Source: Nodosilinea sp. WJT8-NPBG4
GTDB lineage: Bacteria > Cyanobacteriota > Cyanobacteriia > Phormidesmidales > Phormidesmidaceae
Direction of reading: 5' to 3'
Assembly: GCA_019359285.1 (NCBI GenBank)
Contig: JAHHHQ010000064.1
Location: 1 to 64,000 of the forward strand
DNA length: 64,000 nt
This document shows positions 36,156-44,883 of this stretch, one piece after another. Each line of letters opens with the position of its first letter. The stretch's first letter is position 1. The notes beneath the pieces were generated by a model that had not been told where the DNA came from, did no database searches, and saw only the letters and a program-made list of their open reading frames with translations. The translations under genes and the position numbers were made by a program.

Positions 36156-36625
36156 ATGTGCTTGTCCTGGCCTCAAAAGAGGGGAAGATGCCTATTTCCC
36201 AGTTTAATAATGAGCCCACCGAGCCGTAGCCCAATGGCAGTTAAAAATGCGCAGGAACACAAAGCGCGAGTACATCCAAAGCTAACCGCAGTGCAGGGTT
36301 ATCCACTACCTTAGCAATTCTCTCGACAATACTTAGAAACTTAAGATTGGAGTGGCGACAATACTACATTAGTAGCAACGATTAGAAATTAGGGTATCAC
36401 GCCAGGTCAGCTCTACTCAGCTATAGATCTTATCTCTATCCAGAGGCAGATTTTCCCTCCGGAAGTTTTTTTGGCTCCGGTATAACCTAGGCGATGTTGG
36501 AACAGATCTTTACACGCATCACCCCTAGCTAGGATGCCCCAAACTGGCCTTGCCGCAATGGTTAGAGGGCTCCCAAAAAACTTTCGACGACGGCCCCACT
36601 CTCCTGCCTCGCCTATAAAGTTTTC
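36156..36625. other. intergenic region, no gene seen
   Basis: 470 bp between the kinase start and the HerA stop. A/T-rich around 36330-36400. TCCGGAAG and GGCTCCGG near 36460-36479 flank a T7 run and may form a small hairpin. I find no tRNA or supported frame. Confidence 0.4.
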
Positions 36626-38362
36626 TTAAAACCCCAGATCGGCGCGGGCCATTTCTGAGGCTTTAAACACCACCTCGTCAGGCAGCTCTTCCCAGGCGGT
36701 GGCTCCCACTTGAGTATAAAAAGTGCTGTCGTAGGGGCGGGTGCGAACCACCACAGGCATGGGCACTGCGTGGCCCAGCACCAGCGCCTGCTGCTTGGAG
36801 TCGAGCTTAGCCAGCACCGATCGCAGGCTCTGCCCCCCCGACACGCCGGTAAAGATGGCGTCAATATCTTTCTCGTCGTTGAGCAGGGCGGTGATGCGGG
36901 TGCCAATCTGCGACATTACCTCGTTGTCAATGCCCGAGGGCCGCTGATCGACCACCAGCAGGGTGACAAAATATTTGCGCATTTCCCGAGCGATGGTGCC
37001 AAAGATGGTCTGCCGGGCCGTGGCTGGGTCGAGAAAGCGGTGGGCCTCTTCAATGGTGATCATCAGCTGGCGAGGGCGATCGACCACGTTCTTGGTCTGC
37101 AAGAAGCGATCGGCTTTTTTGACGTAGCTGGCGTGGATGCGCCGGGCGATGACGTTGGTAGCCAGCATGTAGGCCAGCATGTTCGACTGGGAGCCAAACT
37201 CCACCACCACATGTCTGCCCTCATCGATGGCCGCGAGAATCTGGGTGATGTAGTTGGTGCCGCTGGCCGCCTTCATATATTTGATGTCGGCCAGTCGGGT
37301 GAGCTTGCGCTGCAGCGCCATGATCGACGACTTGCTGCCCATCTTGGTCTCACAAAACTCCTGAATCTCCTCGTTGGTCATGGTCAACAGGCGATTGATC
37401 CAGGCCTTGCCAAACTCGTTGCGCAGAATGATGGCGTTCTCTAAGCTGGCCTCTGACAGGTTGAGCTCGCCCCGCACAAGATTTAGGTCTTCCACATCGA
37501 TCTGGTCAAAGCTGATGTAGAGCTCCTGGGCATCGCGCACGCCCCGCCGCTGAGTGGCCTCGGGGTCGAGGGTAAACATCTGCACCTGGCCAGGAAACAG
37601 CTGCCTCAGTCCCTTGACGGTACTGAACTGCTTGCCCTCGCTGACGGCCTCCCAGCCATACTCGGAGTGCATGTCGAAAATTAAGTTCACCGCCGCCTGG
37701 CGCTGAATAATGCCCGCCAGCAGCAGCCGGGTGAGGAACGATTTTCCCGTACCCGACTTACCAAAAATGCCGTTGCTGCGCTCCACAAAGCGATCGAGAT
37801 CCAGACATACCGGCACTTCCATGTCGATGGGCTGACCGATCGCAAAATTGCGCCGATGGGGGTCATCTTCCCAACCAAAGATGATCCGAAAGTCGCGATC
37901 GCTGGCGTCATACACCTGACTAAAGTGCGCCGGAATTGTCTTCACCGGTAGCAGCTCCACGTCGGCGCTGCTCTGCACCTCCATCGATCCATAGCTGCTA
38001 TCAGCCCCTTTTTTCTTCGCCTTTGCCCTACCGCCGACGCTATCACTCCCTACCCTGTCACTCTCCTGCTGCGTAAACATCAGCATCGGCGTCAGGTTGA
38101 TCGTGCCGTAGGTCCCTGTCCCGGCCAGCACCTCCTGCAAAAACAGGTTCGATGGCTCGGGCGGATGGGCCAGAATGCGCTGGCTGCCGGTGCCTAGGGT
38201 CACGTCGGTGAGCATGCAAAAGAACTGCGATCGCTGCCCTTGCACCACCAAAAACTTGCCCACCCGCATGTCTTCTACCGAGATATCGGGGTGCAGGCGC
38301 ACCTCTAGCCCCTGGCTCAGCGAACCCTGGATGACCGACCCCAGCGGCTGACTCATCACCAT
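36626..38362 (-). CDS. HerA-like ATPase (DUF87-type)
   Basis: 578 aa. An N-terminal HAS-barrel-like region (about 1-190) precedes the FtsK/HerA-type ATPase. Walker A is GKSGTGKS (201-208), Walker B LMITIEEAHRF, and an Arg-finger region lies near REMRKYFVTLLVVDQRP. Archaeal HerA forms a hexamer and works with the NurA nuclease in end resection. No nuclease gene is adjacent here. The cyanobacterial family may move DNA in repair or defence. Confidence 0.9.
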   Translation of the reverse strand: MVMSQPLGSVIQGSLSQGLEVRLHPDISVEDMRVGKFLVVQGQRSQFFCMLTDVTLGTGSQRILAHPPEPSNLFLQEVLAGTGTYGTINLTPMLMFTQQESDRVGSDSVGGRAKAKKKGADSSYGSMEVQSSADVELLPVKTIPAHFSQVYDASDRDFRIIFGWEDDPHRRNFAIGQPIDMEVPVCLDLDRFVERSNGIFGKSGTGKSFLTRLLLAGIIQRQAAVNLIFDMHSEYGWEAVSEGKQFSTVKGLRQLFPGQVQMFTLDPEATQRRGVRDAQELYISFDQIDVEDLNLVRGELNLSEASLENAIILRNEFGKAWINRLLTMTNEEIQEFCETKMGSKSSIMALQRKLTRLADIKYMKAASGTNYITQILAAIDEGRHVVVEFGSQSNMLAYMLATNVIARRIHASYVKKADRFLQTKNVVDRPRQLMITIEEAHRFLDPATARQTIFGTIAREMRKYFVTLLVVDQRPSGIDNEVMSQIGTRITALLNDEKDIDAIFTGVSGGQSLRSVLAKLDSKQQALVLGHAVPMPVVVRTRPYDSTFYTQVGATAWEELPDEVVFKASEMARADLGF

Positions 38363-38416
38363 CAGGCAATCCTCGTACGTTATTGTGTTGGCCCTAGGGG
38401 CCTAGAGTGAAGCGCC

Positions 38417-38452
38417 AGCGGCACCCGACATGCCCTGGAGTTGGGTGCCGCT
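38417..38452. repeat. 10-bp inverted repeat upstream of the HerA-like gene
   Basis: AGCGGCACCC (38417-38426) and GGGTGCCGCT (38443-38452) with a 16-nt loop; TTGTTT follows on the plus strand. It lies about 55 nt before the HerA ATG on the minus strand and may act as a leader hairpin. Confidence 0.5.
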
Positions 38453-38558
38453 TTGTTTCACCCAACCTGCACAGCCATTCATTTCCTCTTGACGGCGCTT
38501 TAGCCTCGTCAACTCCGCCAATTCTAATACACTTGTCCTGGTTGGCTCAACTTTGATC

Positions 38559-38594
38559 AAAAATGCCCTGAGCTATCAAACTAGATAGCTCAGG
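38559..38594 (-). terminator. rho-independent terminator of the outer-membrane protein gene
   Basis: CCTGAGCTATC/GATAGCTCAGG (38567-38577 with 38584-38594), loop 6 nt, followed on the minus strand by GCATTTTTG. It is 65 nt after the stop. Confidence 0.85.
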
Positions 38595-38658
38595 ACAACA
38601 CCGTTAGCCAAGACATTGGCAAGTTCAAAGAGTAGAGTCAAATCTCTAGATCAAGCCG

Positions 38659-39201
38659 CTAAAACTGAATGCCGACGCCACCCTGTACCGAGACAGCCAT
38701 ATTGTTACCTTGGCGGTAGGCATCGAAGGCAAAAATAGCATTGCCAAAGGCAACCAAGTTGCTGTTGGGAAACAGATGGTCAATGCCCGGCTGAATGACA
38801 AAGGCTGTCTTGTCACCCACAATAGAAGGGTCGTCGCCACCGCCGCCGACAAACGAGGCCCCGGCTCCCACATACACGTCAGTATTCCAGCTCAGCGGCA
38901 CGTCGTAGGAAACGGTTGGCACAAAGGCAAAATCGCCGCCAAAAATAAAGCCTTGGGCCCGCAGCGAAACCGGATACTGCAACAGGCGATAGCGGCCTGA
39001 GATCACGCCCTGCACGCCGCCGCCCTGTCCGGTGGCCGCGTCGCTGGTGAGGCCAATGCCGGCCCCAACACCGACATAGCTACCGTAGGCTACCTGGGCC
39101 TCGGCGGCCTCTGGGGCGATCGCCGCGCCTGTAGCGGTGGCAGCCACTGCCAGTAGAGCAGCTCCTGCCGTACGCCCCATCCAACGCCCTAAGCTTTTCA
39201 T
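38659..39201 (-). CDS. outer-membrane beta-barrel-like protein
   Basis: 180 aa from ATG 39201, preceded by GAGGAG at 7 nt; an upstream frame to 39444 is not needed. A signal peptide (about 1-35) ends at AEAQ. The mature part alternates hydrophobic and polar residues in Gly-rich strands (GSYVGVGAGIGL, DVYVGAGASFVGG) and ends in Phe (GGVGIQF), the usual C-terminal signal of outer-membrane barrels. About eight strands are possible. Cargo or role unknown. Confidence 0.85.
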   Translation of the reverse strand: MKSLGRWMGRTAGAALLAVAATATGAAIAPEAAEAQVAYGSYVGVGAGIGLTSDAATGQGGGVQGVISGRYRLLQYPVSLRAQGFIFGGDFAFVPTVSYDVPLSWNTDVYVGAGASFVGGGGDDPSIVGDKTAFVIQPGIDHLFPNSNLVAFGNAIFAFDAYRQGNNMAVSVQGGVGIQF

Positions 39202-39623
39202 GGAGTTACTCCTCAACCCTTCAAACGATTTTGTGTTGGCTGACTGTGCGGGCTTACCGATGCCGACCCGAACCCATCGCTGTAGGGCGATTTTGGCCCT
39301 TATTACCCTTAGTCTGCCGATAAGCTTACTGCATGGCTCAGATTTCGACACACTGAATTTCTTCAGTCGGTAATATCGTGGGGAGAAATCTGAGGCGCAG
39401 GTCAGAGGATGGGTGGGAAGGGCGATCGCCTCGGGAGTGTTCATGGTTTTGTGGGATAGCCAAGACGGCTATCCCCTCAGAACAGGCAGGATGCCTATCC
39501 CATAAGGCATATAAAATTTTTGGGCTGATCCGCTAGTGAAAATTACACAAAATTCTGATCAGTTTCATCGCCTCAGCGATCGCAGGTGCCAAGTCTCACA
39601 CAGCTTAATTAGGGGCTTTTGAA
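39202..39623. other. intergenic region with a dispersed hairpin repeat
   Basis: 422 bp. GGGATAGCC (39453-39461) and GGCTATCCC (39467-39475) form a hairpin, and a second CTATCCCA follows at 39495-39502. A related arrangement is at 56253-56340. The rest holds the promoter regions of the outer-membrane gene (left) and the HEPN pseudogene (right); no gene is supported. Confidence 0.5.
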
Positions 39624-40031
39624 ATGGATAGTGATCTACGCTGGGTACAGCGGTTTCAAAATTTTGACGACGCCCTCAAGACATTTGGCCGAGTATTTGA
39701 TCGCTACTGTGCAGCCCCTGAGGATGAAGTGATTCAGATCGCGCTCATTCAAGCGTTTGAATTTACCTTCGAGATTGCCTGGAAAACGATGAAAGATTTT
39801 CTAGAGTAAGAAGGCTATAGCGGTATCGGCAGCAGCAAACAGACCGTGTGAGTTGCCTTTCAAGCAAGTCTGATTACTGATGCTGAAGGCTGGATGGCGG
39901 CGATCGCCAGGCGCAATATGACCAGTCATGTCTACAACGCTGTGGTTTTACAGGAAACTATCGATTTTATTCAACACAAGTTTCACCCCCTGGTGCAGGC
40001 ACTCTACAGCGAGTTGAACGCGAAGCAATGA
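39624..40031 (+). pseudogene. HI0074-type HEPN/substrate-binding subunit, broken by two in-frame stops
   Basis: One frame runs from ATG 39624 to TGA 40029-40031, interrupted by TAA (39807-39809) and TGA at about 39849. Ignoring these it gives about 133 residues with RFQNFDDALKTFGRVFD, QAFEFTFEIAWKTMKDFLE and ARRNMTSHVYNAVV, the signature of the HI0074 family that pairs with MNT nucleotidyltransferases. The TGA sits where Arg (CGA) is expected, one base change away. The stop overlaps the ATG of the MNT gene as ATGA, the normal operon layout. Confidence 0.85.
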
Positions 40032-40339
40032 GCTACGGATTATCTGCTCAGCAGCTTGAGGAAATTATCCAATTCATCGCGGCCTACCCCGAGGTGGAAG
40101 AAGCTATTTTGTTTGGCTCCCGCGCGATCGGCACTCAAAAACCCGCCTCCGATGTGGATATTGCTATCAAGGGCGATGGGGTGACCTCAGCGTTGGCGGC
40201 CCGGCTCAAATTTGACATTGAAGAAGATACCTATTTGCCTTACTTCTTTGACTTCGTGGCCTATGGCACCATCACCCGCGAGGCCTTGAAGCAGCACATC
40301 GACGAAAAGGGCATCTCTATCTACCGCAATTACGGCTAG
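40028..40339 (+). CDS. MNT-type nucleotidyltransferase (HI0073-like)
   Basis: 103 aa. The nucleotidyltransferase motif GSRAIG-x8-DVDIAI (about 32-49) is intact. In studied HEPN/MNT modules the MNT protein adenylylates or otherwise silences its HEPN ribonuclease partner. Here the partner just upstream is broken, so this may be an orphan antitoxin. Confidence 0.93.
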   Translation: MSYGLSAQQLEEIIQFIAAYPEVEEAILFGSRAIGTQKPASDVDIAIKGDGVTSALAARLKFDIEEDTYLPYFFDFVAYGTITREALKQHIDEKGISIYRNYG

Positions 40340-40433
40340 GCCGTGCAGATCTTGCTTGGTGTTGTTGAAGAGCAACGGATCGTGGTGTAAGCCAGCGCCA
40401 ATGACTTCAGTGCCAGGGGCAAAAAATTAAGAT

Positions 40434-40703
40434 TTAGGGAAAGTAGCGGTAAAATTCACGGCGATGCAAAACGCGCATCAGTTCTGCTGTGTCGCCGTTT
40501 AGCTCAACACCAATTCGATAGTCACCAACTCGGACACGATAGCGGTTGGGTTCTCCGGTCAGAGCTTTGACATTGGGCAAATCTTGAATTGAGTCTGACG
40601 ATGCCAGAGCGTTGAAGGCAATGTCGTGAATTGATTGGTAAATAGGCTGTTTTTTGAGCTTCTTCAGGTCTTTCAAGAAGAGTTTTCGATAGGCAACCTT
40701 CAA
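40434..40703 (-). CDS. RelE/ParE family toxin
   Basis: 89 aa, with the small basic fold of RelE-type mRNA interferases: FLKDLKKLKKQP, the core NRYRVRVGDYRIGVE and the C-terminal HRREFYRYF. It starts 4 nt inside the antitoxin gene (40700). Likely blocks translation by cleaving mRNA at the ribosome when free of antitoxin. Confidence 0.92.
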   Translation of the reverse strand: MKVAYRKLFLKDLKKLKKQPIYQSIHDIAFNALASSDSIQDLPNVKALTGEPNRYRVRVGDYRIGVELNGDTAELMRVLHRREFYRYFP

Positions 40704-40933
40704 TCAACATCCTCCGCTTCTAAAAAAGCTAAAGCATCTTCTCGACTCAGTAGAGGTGTCTCCTGAGCTTCATCCATGGCTTTATTCAAGCAATAATCTT
40801 CTAGGTTTTCGGCTAAGTCCTGCATGGAGTCGCCACCTTGGGGCAGCAATAGCCGCCATAGCTCAATGGGAATCACCACGGCCTTAGGGTTACCTTCGGA
40901 GTCGGTGAGATAGTCAATAGCGCTGTTGGTCAC
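40700..40933 (-). CDS. antitoxin of the RelE-type pair
   Basis: 77 aa, acidic (C-terminal half LSREDALAFLEAEDVD). The N-terminal segment IDYLTDSEGNPKAVVIPIELWRLLL resembles the Phd/YefM-like or CopG-like antitoxins of cyanobacterial RelE pairs. It precedes the toxin with a 4-nt overlap, the common order. Confidence 0.85.
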   Translation of the reverse strand: MTNSAIDYLTDSEGNPKAVVIPIELWRLLLPQGGDSMQDLAENLEDYCLNKAMDEAQETPLLSREDALAFLEAEDVD

Positions 40934-40965
40934 GGTGATTTACCCACTCAGTTTAAGGGTTGAAT

Positions 40966-43900
40966 TTAGCCCGTATTTCGCATACCCGCTGCGATGCCGT
41001 TGATGGTGAGGAGAGCGCCGCGCAACAATTCGCCCTGGCTGTAGCGCGATCGAATCACCCCTGTCGCCGCCTGGTCTTTGTACTGGCGCAGGCGCTTCAG
41101 CAGAGCTACCTGCAAAAAGCCCAGGGGCACAATGGTGCCGTTGCGCAGGTAGACCGATCGCTGCAAATCAGGGTCACCATCGAGCAGGCGCTCGCAGTCG
41201 GTAATCCGCAGCACCATGTCGCGGGTCAGATAAAACTCCTGGGAAATGGTGTTGAACAGATCCAAAAACCGCTCTTTATCCTCGGGGGTGGTGAGCTCGC
41301 GTACGTAGTGCTCAGCAATTTGCAAATCGACCTTAGCCAGTGTCATCTCCACCTTGGAAATCACCATCTTAAAGAAGGGCCACTTGCTGTAGAAGTAGCG
41401 CAGCACCTTGAGGTGTTCTTCCGGTGCTTCGTCCACAAACTCTTGCAGAGCCGTGCCCACCCCGTACCAAGAGGGCAGCAAAAACCGCGCCTGGGTCCAG
41501 CTAAACACCCAGGGAATTGCCCGCAGGCTGCCGAGGTCTTTTTTGCCGCCTCGCCGCGAGGGGCGAGAGCTGATCTGGAGCTGGCTGATTTCTTGGATAG
41601 GGGTGACCTGGTGGAAGAAGTTGACCAGGTCGGGCTGTTCGTAGATCAGTTGGCGGTAGTGGCTACGGGAGCGAGTGGCCAGCTCCTCCATGGTCTCATT
41701 CCAGGGCTGAATGTCATCGACGCTGTTACTCAACAGGCTGGCCTGAATGACGGCGGTGGTCACCGTCTCCAAGTTATACAGGGCCAGGTCAGAGAGGTTG
41801 TACTTAGAGGCCAGCACCTCTCCCTGCTCGGTGATTTTAATCCGGCCTTTGATGCTGCGGCCCGGTTGGGCCAAAATCGCCTCGTAGGCGGGGCCACCGC
41901 CGCGCCCTACCGAGCCGCCGCGCCCGTGGAAGATACGCAGGGAGACACCGTAGCGATCGGCGGTGGTCTGTAACGCCTGCTGGGCCTTGTGAATTTCCCA
42001 GTTGCTGCTGAGGAAACCAGAGTCTTTGTTGCTGTCAGAGTAGCCCAGCATGACCTCCTGCAGGGGTACGGCCCGAGGGGTGGCCACGCTGCCGGGGCCA
42101 GAGTCAGCAGGCTGGTTGGCCTGGCCTTCTAGCAGGTTGCGATACAGCGGTAGCTGAAATAGCTCTTCCATCACCGCCGGGGCGCGCTGGAGATCTTCGA
42201 CGGTTTCAAACAGAGGCACCGGCTGAAGGCTGCTGAGCTCGGCGGTGGGGTCGTAGAGACCCGCCTCTTTGGCCAGCAGCAGCACCTCTAGCAGGTCGCT
42301 TACGGTGTGGCTCATGCTGATCACATAGCTGCCACAAATGTCGGGGCCAAACTCCTGGTGGAGCTGGCGAACCATGTGCAGGGTGGCAATCGTCTCGCGG
42401 GTTTTGTCGGAGAAGGGCAGCTCGCGGGGGGTGAGGGGGCGGCGGGTGGTGAGTTCGCTGACCAGCCAGGCAATTTTGTCAGCCTCGGGTAGCTCGCTAT
42501 AGGGCTGGGGCAAAACTTGCAGGTACTCGGCGATCTCGTCGAGGGCATCGGAGTGGCGCGTGCTCTCTTGCCGCAGGTCGAGCTGGGCCAGGTTAAAGCC
42601 AAAGATTTCGACCTGGCAGATCAGGGTGTTGAGGTCTTGGCAGTTGAGGCCGGTGGCTTCTAAGTTGCGCTGAATCAGCCGCAGCTCAGCCAGAAACTCG
42701 TGGCCGTAGCGGTAGATGGGCAAGCCGCTGGGGTCGTTGGAGTGGTCAGCGAAGGGGTCACTTTGGTAAAGGCGCTGGCTGCGATCGCAGGTGTTCTTGA
42801 GCCGCTGCTTGATGTAGGCCAGCTTGAGGCGGTAGGGCTCTTGACGGTAGCGAATGGCCAGCTCGTCGTAGATGTCGGCCATTTTGACCTGGTCTTGCTC
42901 CAGCGATTCGAGCAGCTCGGGCAGCACCTCGCTCCAGTGCAGGGAGAGGCTGAGCAGCTCGACTAGGCGATCGACGGAGGCCATGTACTTGTTGAGCACC
43001 ATGTTGCGCTGGTAGCAGGCGGTCTTCCAGGTGACTTCGGGGGTGACGGAGGGGTTGCCGTCGCGATCGGCCCCCACCCAGGAGCCAAACCGGCAAAAGC
43101 GGTGGCGGGGCGGGTCGAGTTCAGGAAAGGTGGTGGCGATCGCCCGCTCAAACCGCTGGTATAGCTGGGGCAGCGCGTCAAACAGCACCACGTTGAAGTA
43201 GTGCAGGGTGTAGTCAACTTCGTCGAGCACCGAGGGCTTAAACTGGTGCAGCTCGTCGGTGCGCCACCAGAGGCGAATTTCTTCGGTGAGCTGCTCTTTG
43301 AGTTCTTCGATTTCCCAGGAGGAGGCCAGGCCCAGGGTTTGGGCACTCTCTTCGGCCTGATCCATCTGGCGCAAAATGCTGGCGATCCGCCGCTGCTTGT
43401 CGCGGATGGTGTGGCGCACAATTTCGGTGGGGTGGGCGGTAAACACCAGCCGCACATCGAGCTGATCGAGCAAGTTTTGGATCACCTGGGGCGGCACGTT
43501 CAGCCGCTTGAGGGTAGGGAACAGCCAGTGGAAGGTACCTGCCTCTTTGCGGCTGCTGGGGGGGTCGGCAATGCTGCGGGTCAGCAGATCAGCCTGGAAG
43601 AGGTTGCTCGACTCGCTGTCGCTGCTGTTGCCAAAAATCGATTGACCAATGCGCTGGGCCAGCTCCGAGGTTTCGTAGGCCGCCCGGTACTGCTGCTGCT
43701 GATCGCGCTGCTCATAGTGCTGCTCGACAATGTTAATCAGCTGAAAGTAGAGGGCAAAGGCTCGCGAAGCCCGAATGGCATCTTCGAGGTCAAGGGCTTC
43801 GACTACATCAACTACGGCTTTAACCCGCGCCTCGGCGGCGGTGGGGGCCTGCCCCTCGGGGGAGCACATGCGCCGCAGCTGCTGGAGCAGCTTTAAGAGT

Positions 43901-44076
43901 TCAGGGCCACAGGCATGCTCCAGAACGTTTTCCCACAGGTCTTCGACCACGCGCAGCCGGTGGCGCAGCAGCAAGTCTTGCCAGGAGGACTGATCATCCA
44001 CCGCTGCGGGCAGGCTAGCCGGGTCTGTCTGAGCTGCGGGCCGGGCATCCCCGGAGGAGTGGAGCGTTGAACTCAT
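40966..44076 (-). CDS. ppc: phosphoenolpyruvate carboxylase
   Basis: 1036 aa, the cyanobacterial length. The catalytic His is in VFTAHPTEIVRHT; GYSDSNKDSGFLSSNWE and FHGRGGSVGRGGGP form the active site and bicarbonate loop. The extreme C-terminus MRNTG is intact. It carboxylates PEP to oxaloacetate, feeding the TCA branch and aspartate. A large antisense open frame on the other strand is a codon-bias shadow. Confidence 0.98.
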   Translation of the reverse strand: MSSTLHSSGDARPAAQTDPASLPAAVDDQSSWQDLLLRHRLRVVEDLWENVLEHACGPELLKLLQQLRRMCSPEGQAPTAAEARVKAVVDVVEALDLEDAIRASRAFALYFQLINIVEQHYEQRDQQQQYRAAYETSELAQRIGQSIFGNSSDSESSNLFQADLLTRSIADPPSSRKEAGTFHWLFPTLKRLNVPPQVIQNLLDQLDVRLVFTAHPTEIVRHTIRDKQRRIASILRQMDQAEESAQTLGLASSWEIEELKEQLTEEIRLWWRTDELHQFKPSVLDEVDYTLHYFNVVLFDALPQLYQRFERAIATTFPELDPPRHRFCRFGSWVGADRDGNPSVTPEVTWKTACYQRNMVLNKYMASVDRLVELLSLSLHWSEVLPELLESLEQDQVKMADIYDELAIRYRQEPYRLKLAYIKQRLKNTCDRSQRLYQSDPFADHSNDPSGLPIYRYGHEFLAELRLIQRNLEATGLNCQDLNTLICQVEIFGFNLAQLDLRQESTRHSDALDEIAEYLQVLPQPYSELPEADKIAWLVSELTTRRPLTPRELPFSDKTRETIATLHMVRQLHQEFGPDICGSYVISMSHTVSDLLEVLLLAKEAGLYDPTAELSSLQPVPLFETVEDLQRAPAVMEELFQLPLYRNLLEGQANQPADSGPGSVATPRAVPLQEVMLGYSDSNKDSGFLSSNWEIHKAQQALQTTADRYGVSLRIFHGRGGSVGRGGGPAYEAILAQPGRSIKGRIKITEQGEVLASKYNLSDLALYNLETVTTAVIQASLLSNSVDDIQPWNETMEELATRSRSHYRQLIYEQPDLVNFFHQVTPIQEISQLQISSRPSRRGGKKDLGSLRAIPWVFSWTQARFLLPSWYGVGTALQEFVDEAPEEHLKVLRYFYSKWPFFKMVISKVEMTLAKVDLQIAEHYVRELTTPEDKERFLDLFNTISQEFYLTRDMVLRITDCERLLDGDPDLQRSVYLRNGTIVPLGFLQVALLKRLRQYKDQAATGVIRSRYSQGELLRGALLTINGIAAGMRNTG

Positions 44077-44201
44077 GGGTATGACAGCAAAGAGAACGGG
44101 GATATCGCAAAGATTCTATAGGATTACCCTGACCGGAAGAAGTTTATCCAGATCAACAAATTGAAATCGTTACAGCGTTATCAGCGCTGACCGAGGCCGT
44201 C

Positions 44202-44243
44202 AAACCCTTTTCTAGCAAGGGTTTTCGAGAAATCAAAAACCCT
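44202..44243 (-). promoter_or_regulatory. two mutually exclusive hairpins in the ppc leader
   Basis: The segment at 44217-44225 (AAGGGTTTT) can pair with AAACCCTT at 44202-44209 or with AAAACCCT at 44236-44243. The switch-like arrangement lies between the small membrane-protein gene and ppc, about 130 nt before the ppc ATG. One form may terminate the upstream gene; neither has a clear T-run. Confidence 0.35.
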
Positions 44244-44255
44244 GTCAAAATAGAC

Positions 44256-44489
44256 CTAACCCTCCGGCGCAGAGGTGGCGATATCGGGCGCAATCGGCGG
44301 CATTTTTAAGTTGGGCAGGCGATCGCCGGAGAAAAGCTGCTCGCTGACTAACCCCAGCTGGGTCAGCCCATCGGCCAGGGCACGGGTCACCAAAATGCCG
44401 AGCAGCACCGGGGGCACCAGCAGACCCACCGCAACCTCGGCAGACTGACGGTTAACGGGGGCGGAATCAGAACGGTGCGACGAGGTCAT
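44256..44489 (-). CDS. small cyanobacterial membrane protein
   Basis: 77 aa from ATG 44489; the longer frame to 44627 has a Pro-rich start without similarity. One hydrophobic helix (about 19-38, VAVGLLVPPVLLGILVTRAL) is followed by a tail with SEQLFSGDRLP. I know similar unnamed single-helix proteins from cyanobacteria. It lies 179 nt upstream of ppc on the same strand and may be co-transcribed. Confidence 0.7.
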   Translation of the reverse strand: MTSSHRSDSAPVNRQSAEVAVGLLVPPVLLGILVTRALADGLTQLGLVSEQLFSGDRLPNLKMPPIAPDIATSAPEG

Positions 44490-44883
44490 AGGATAATCAC
44501 AAGTTGGGGCACAAAGGGGGGGAGAATCTAGGGCCAGGGTCGACTCTGGAAGCGCCGCTGGAGGGGTCTCGGGGAGCGATCGCCCAGGCGTACCGTCGAC
44601 ACAATTGATCACTAATATATTAGACAAGGGGCCTTATGCCTGACCAGGTGGTCTTAGGCCGGGGCATCCCTGTCATTTCTAGGTTGTTGAGCAGGTAGGA
44701 TGGGGCAGGTAAGATAGGGTCGATGGCTAAGCCCCCCCGGGCTGACCCAGTTTTGAAATTGCCCTAAAAGAAATCGGCTGATTGGCGCTGGAGTTGGTAT
44801 AAATTAAACCGACTGCGCCACGGCCAGGCGTTGTCTCACAATTCGGGAGTGTGGCCCTAGCCTAGCCGTTACCCTGACCCCCT
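44490..44883. other. divergent intergenic region before the DUF1574 gene
   Basis: 394 bp with no supported gene. TGGCGC...GCGCCA (about 44782-44821) encloses GTTGGT/ACCGAC and an AT-rich loop, a hairpin about 65 nt before the DUF1574 start. TATAAA at 44798-44803 is in its loop region and may be a -10 box. Confidence 0.4.

Noticed and set aside
36156..36625. Possible tRNA or small RNA near 36545-36600
   Set aside because: No cloverleaf or GTTCRANYC T-loop could be fitted; the resemblance was only in short words.
40340..40433. Minus-strand text DPLLFNNTKQDLHGLA, resembling the end of a PIN-domain toxin
   Set aside because: Too short and without upstream domain; kept only as a possible remnant beside the two toxin-antitoxin loci.
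40960..41973. 337-codon plus-strand open frame opposite ppc
   Set aside because: It lies wholly antisense to a full-length PEP carboxylase, has no family pattern, and follows from the strong third-position G/C of the real gene. The same applies to 36710-37444 (opposite HerA), 43201-43896 (ppc), 48345-49127 (MBOAT) and 62203-62922 (treY).
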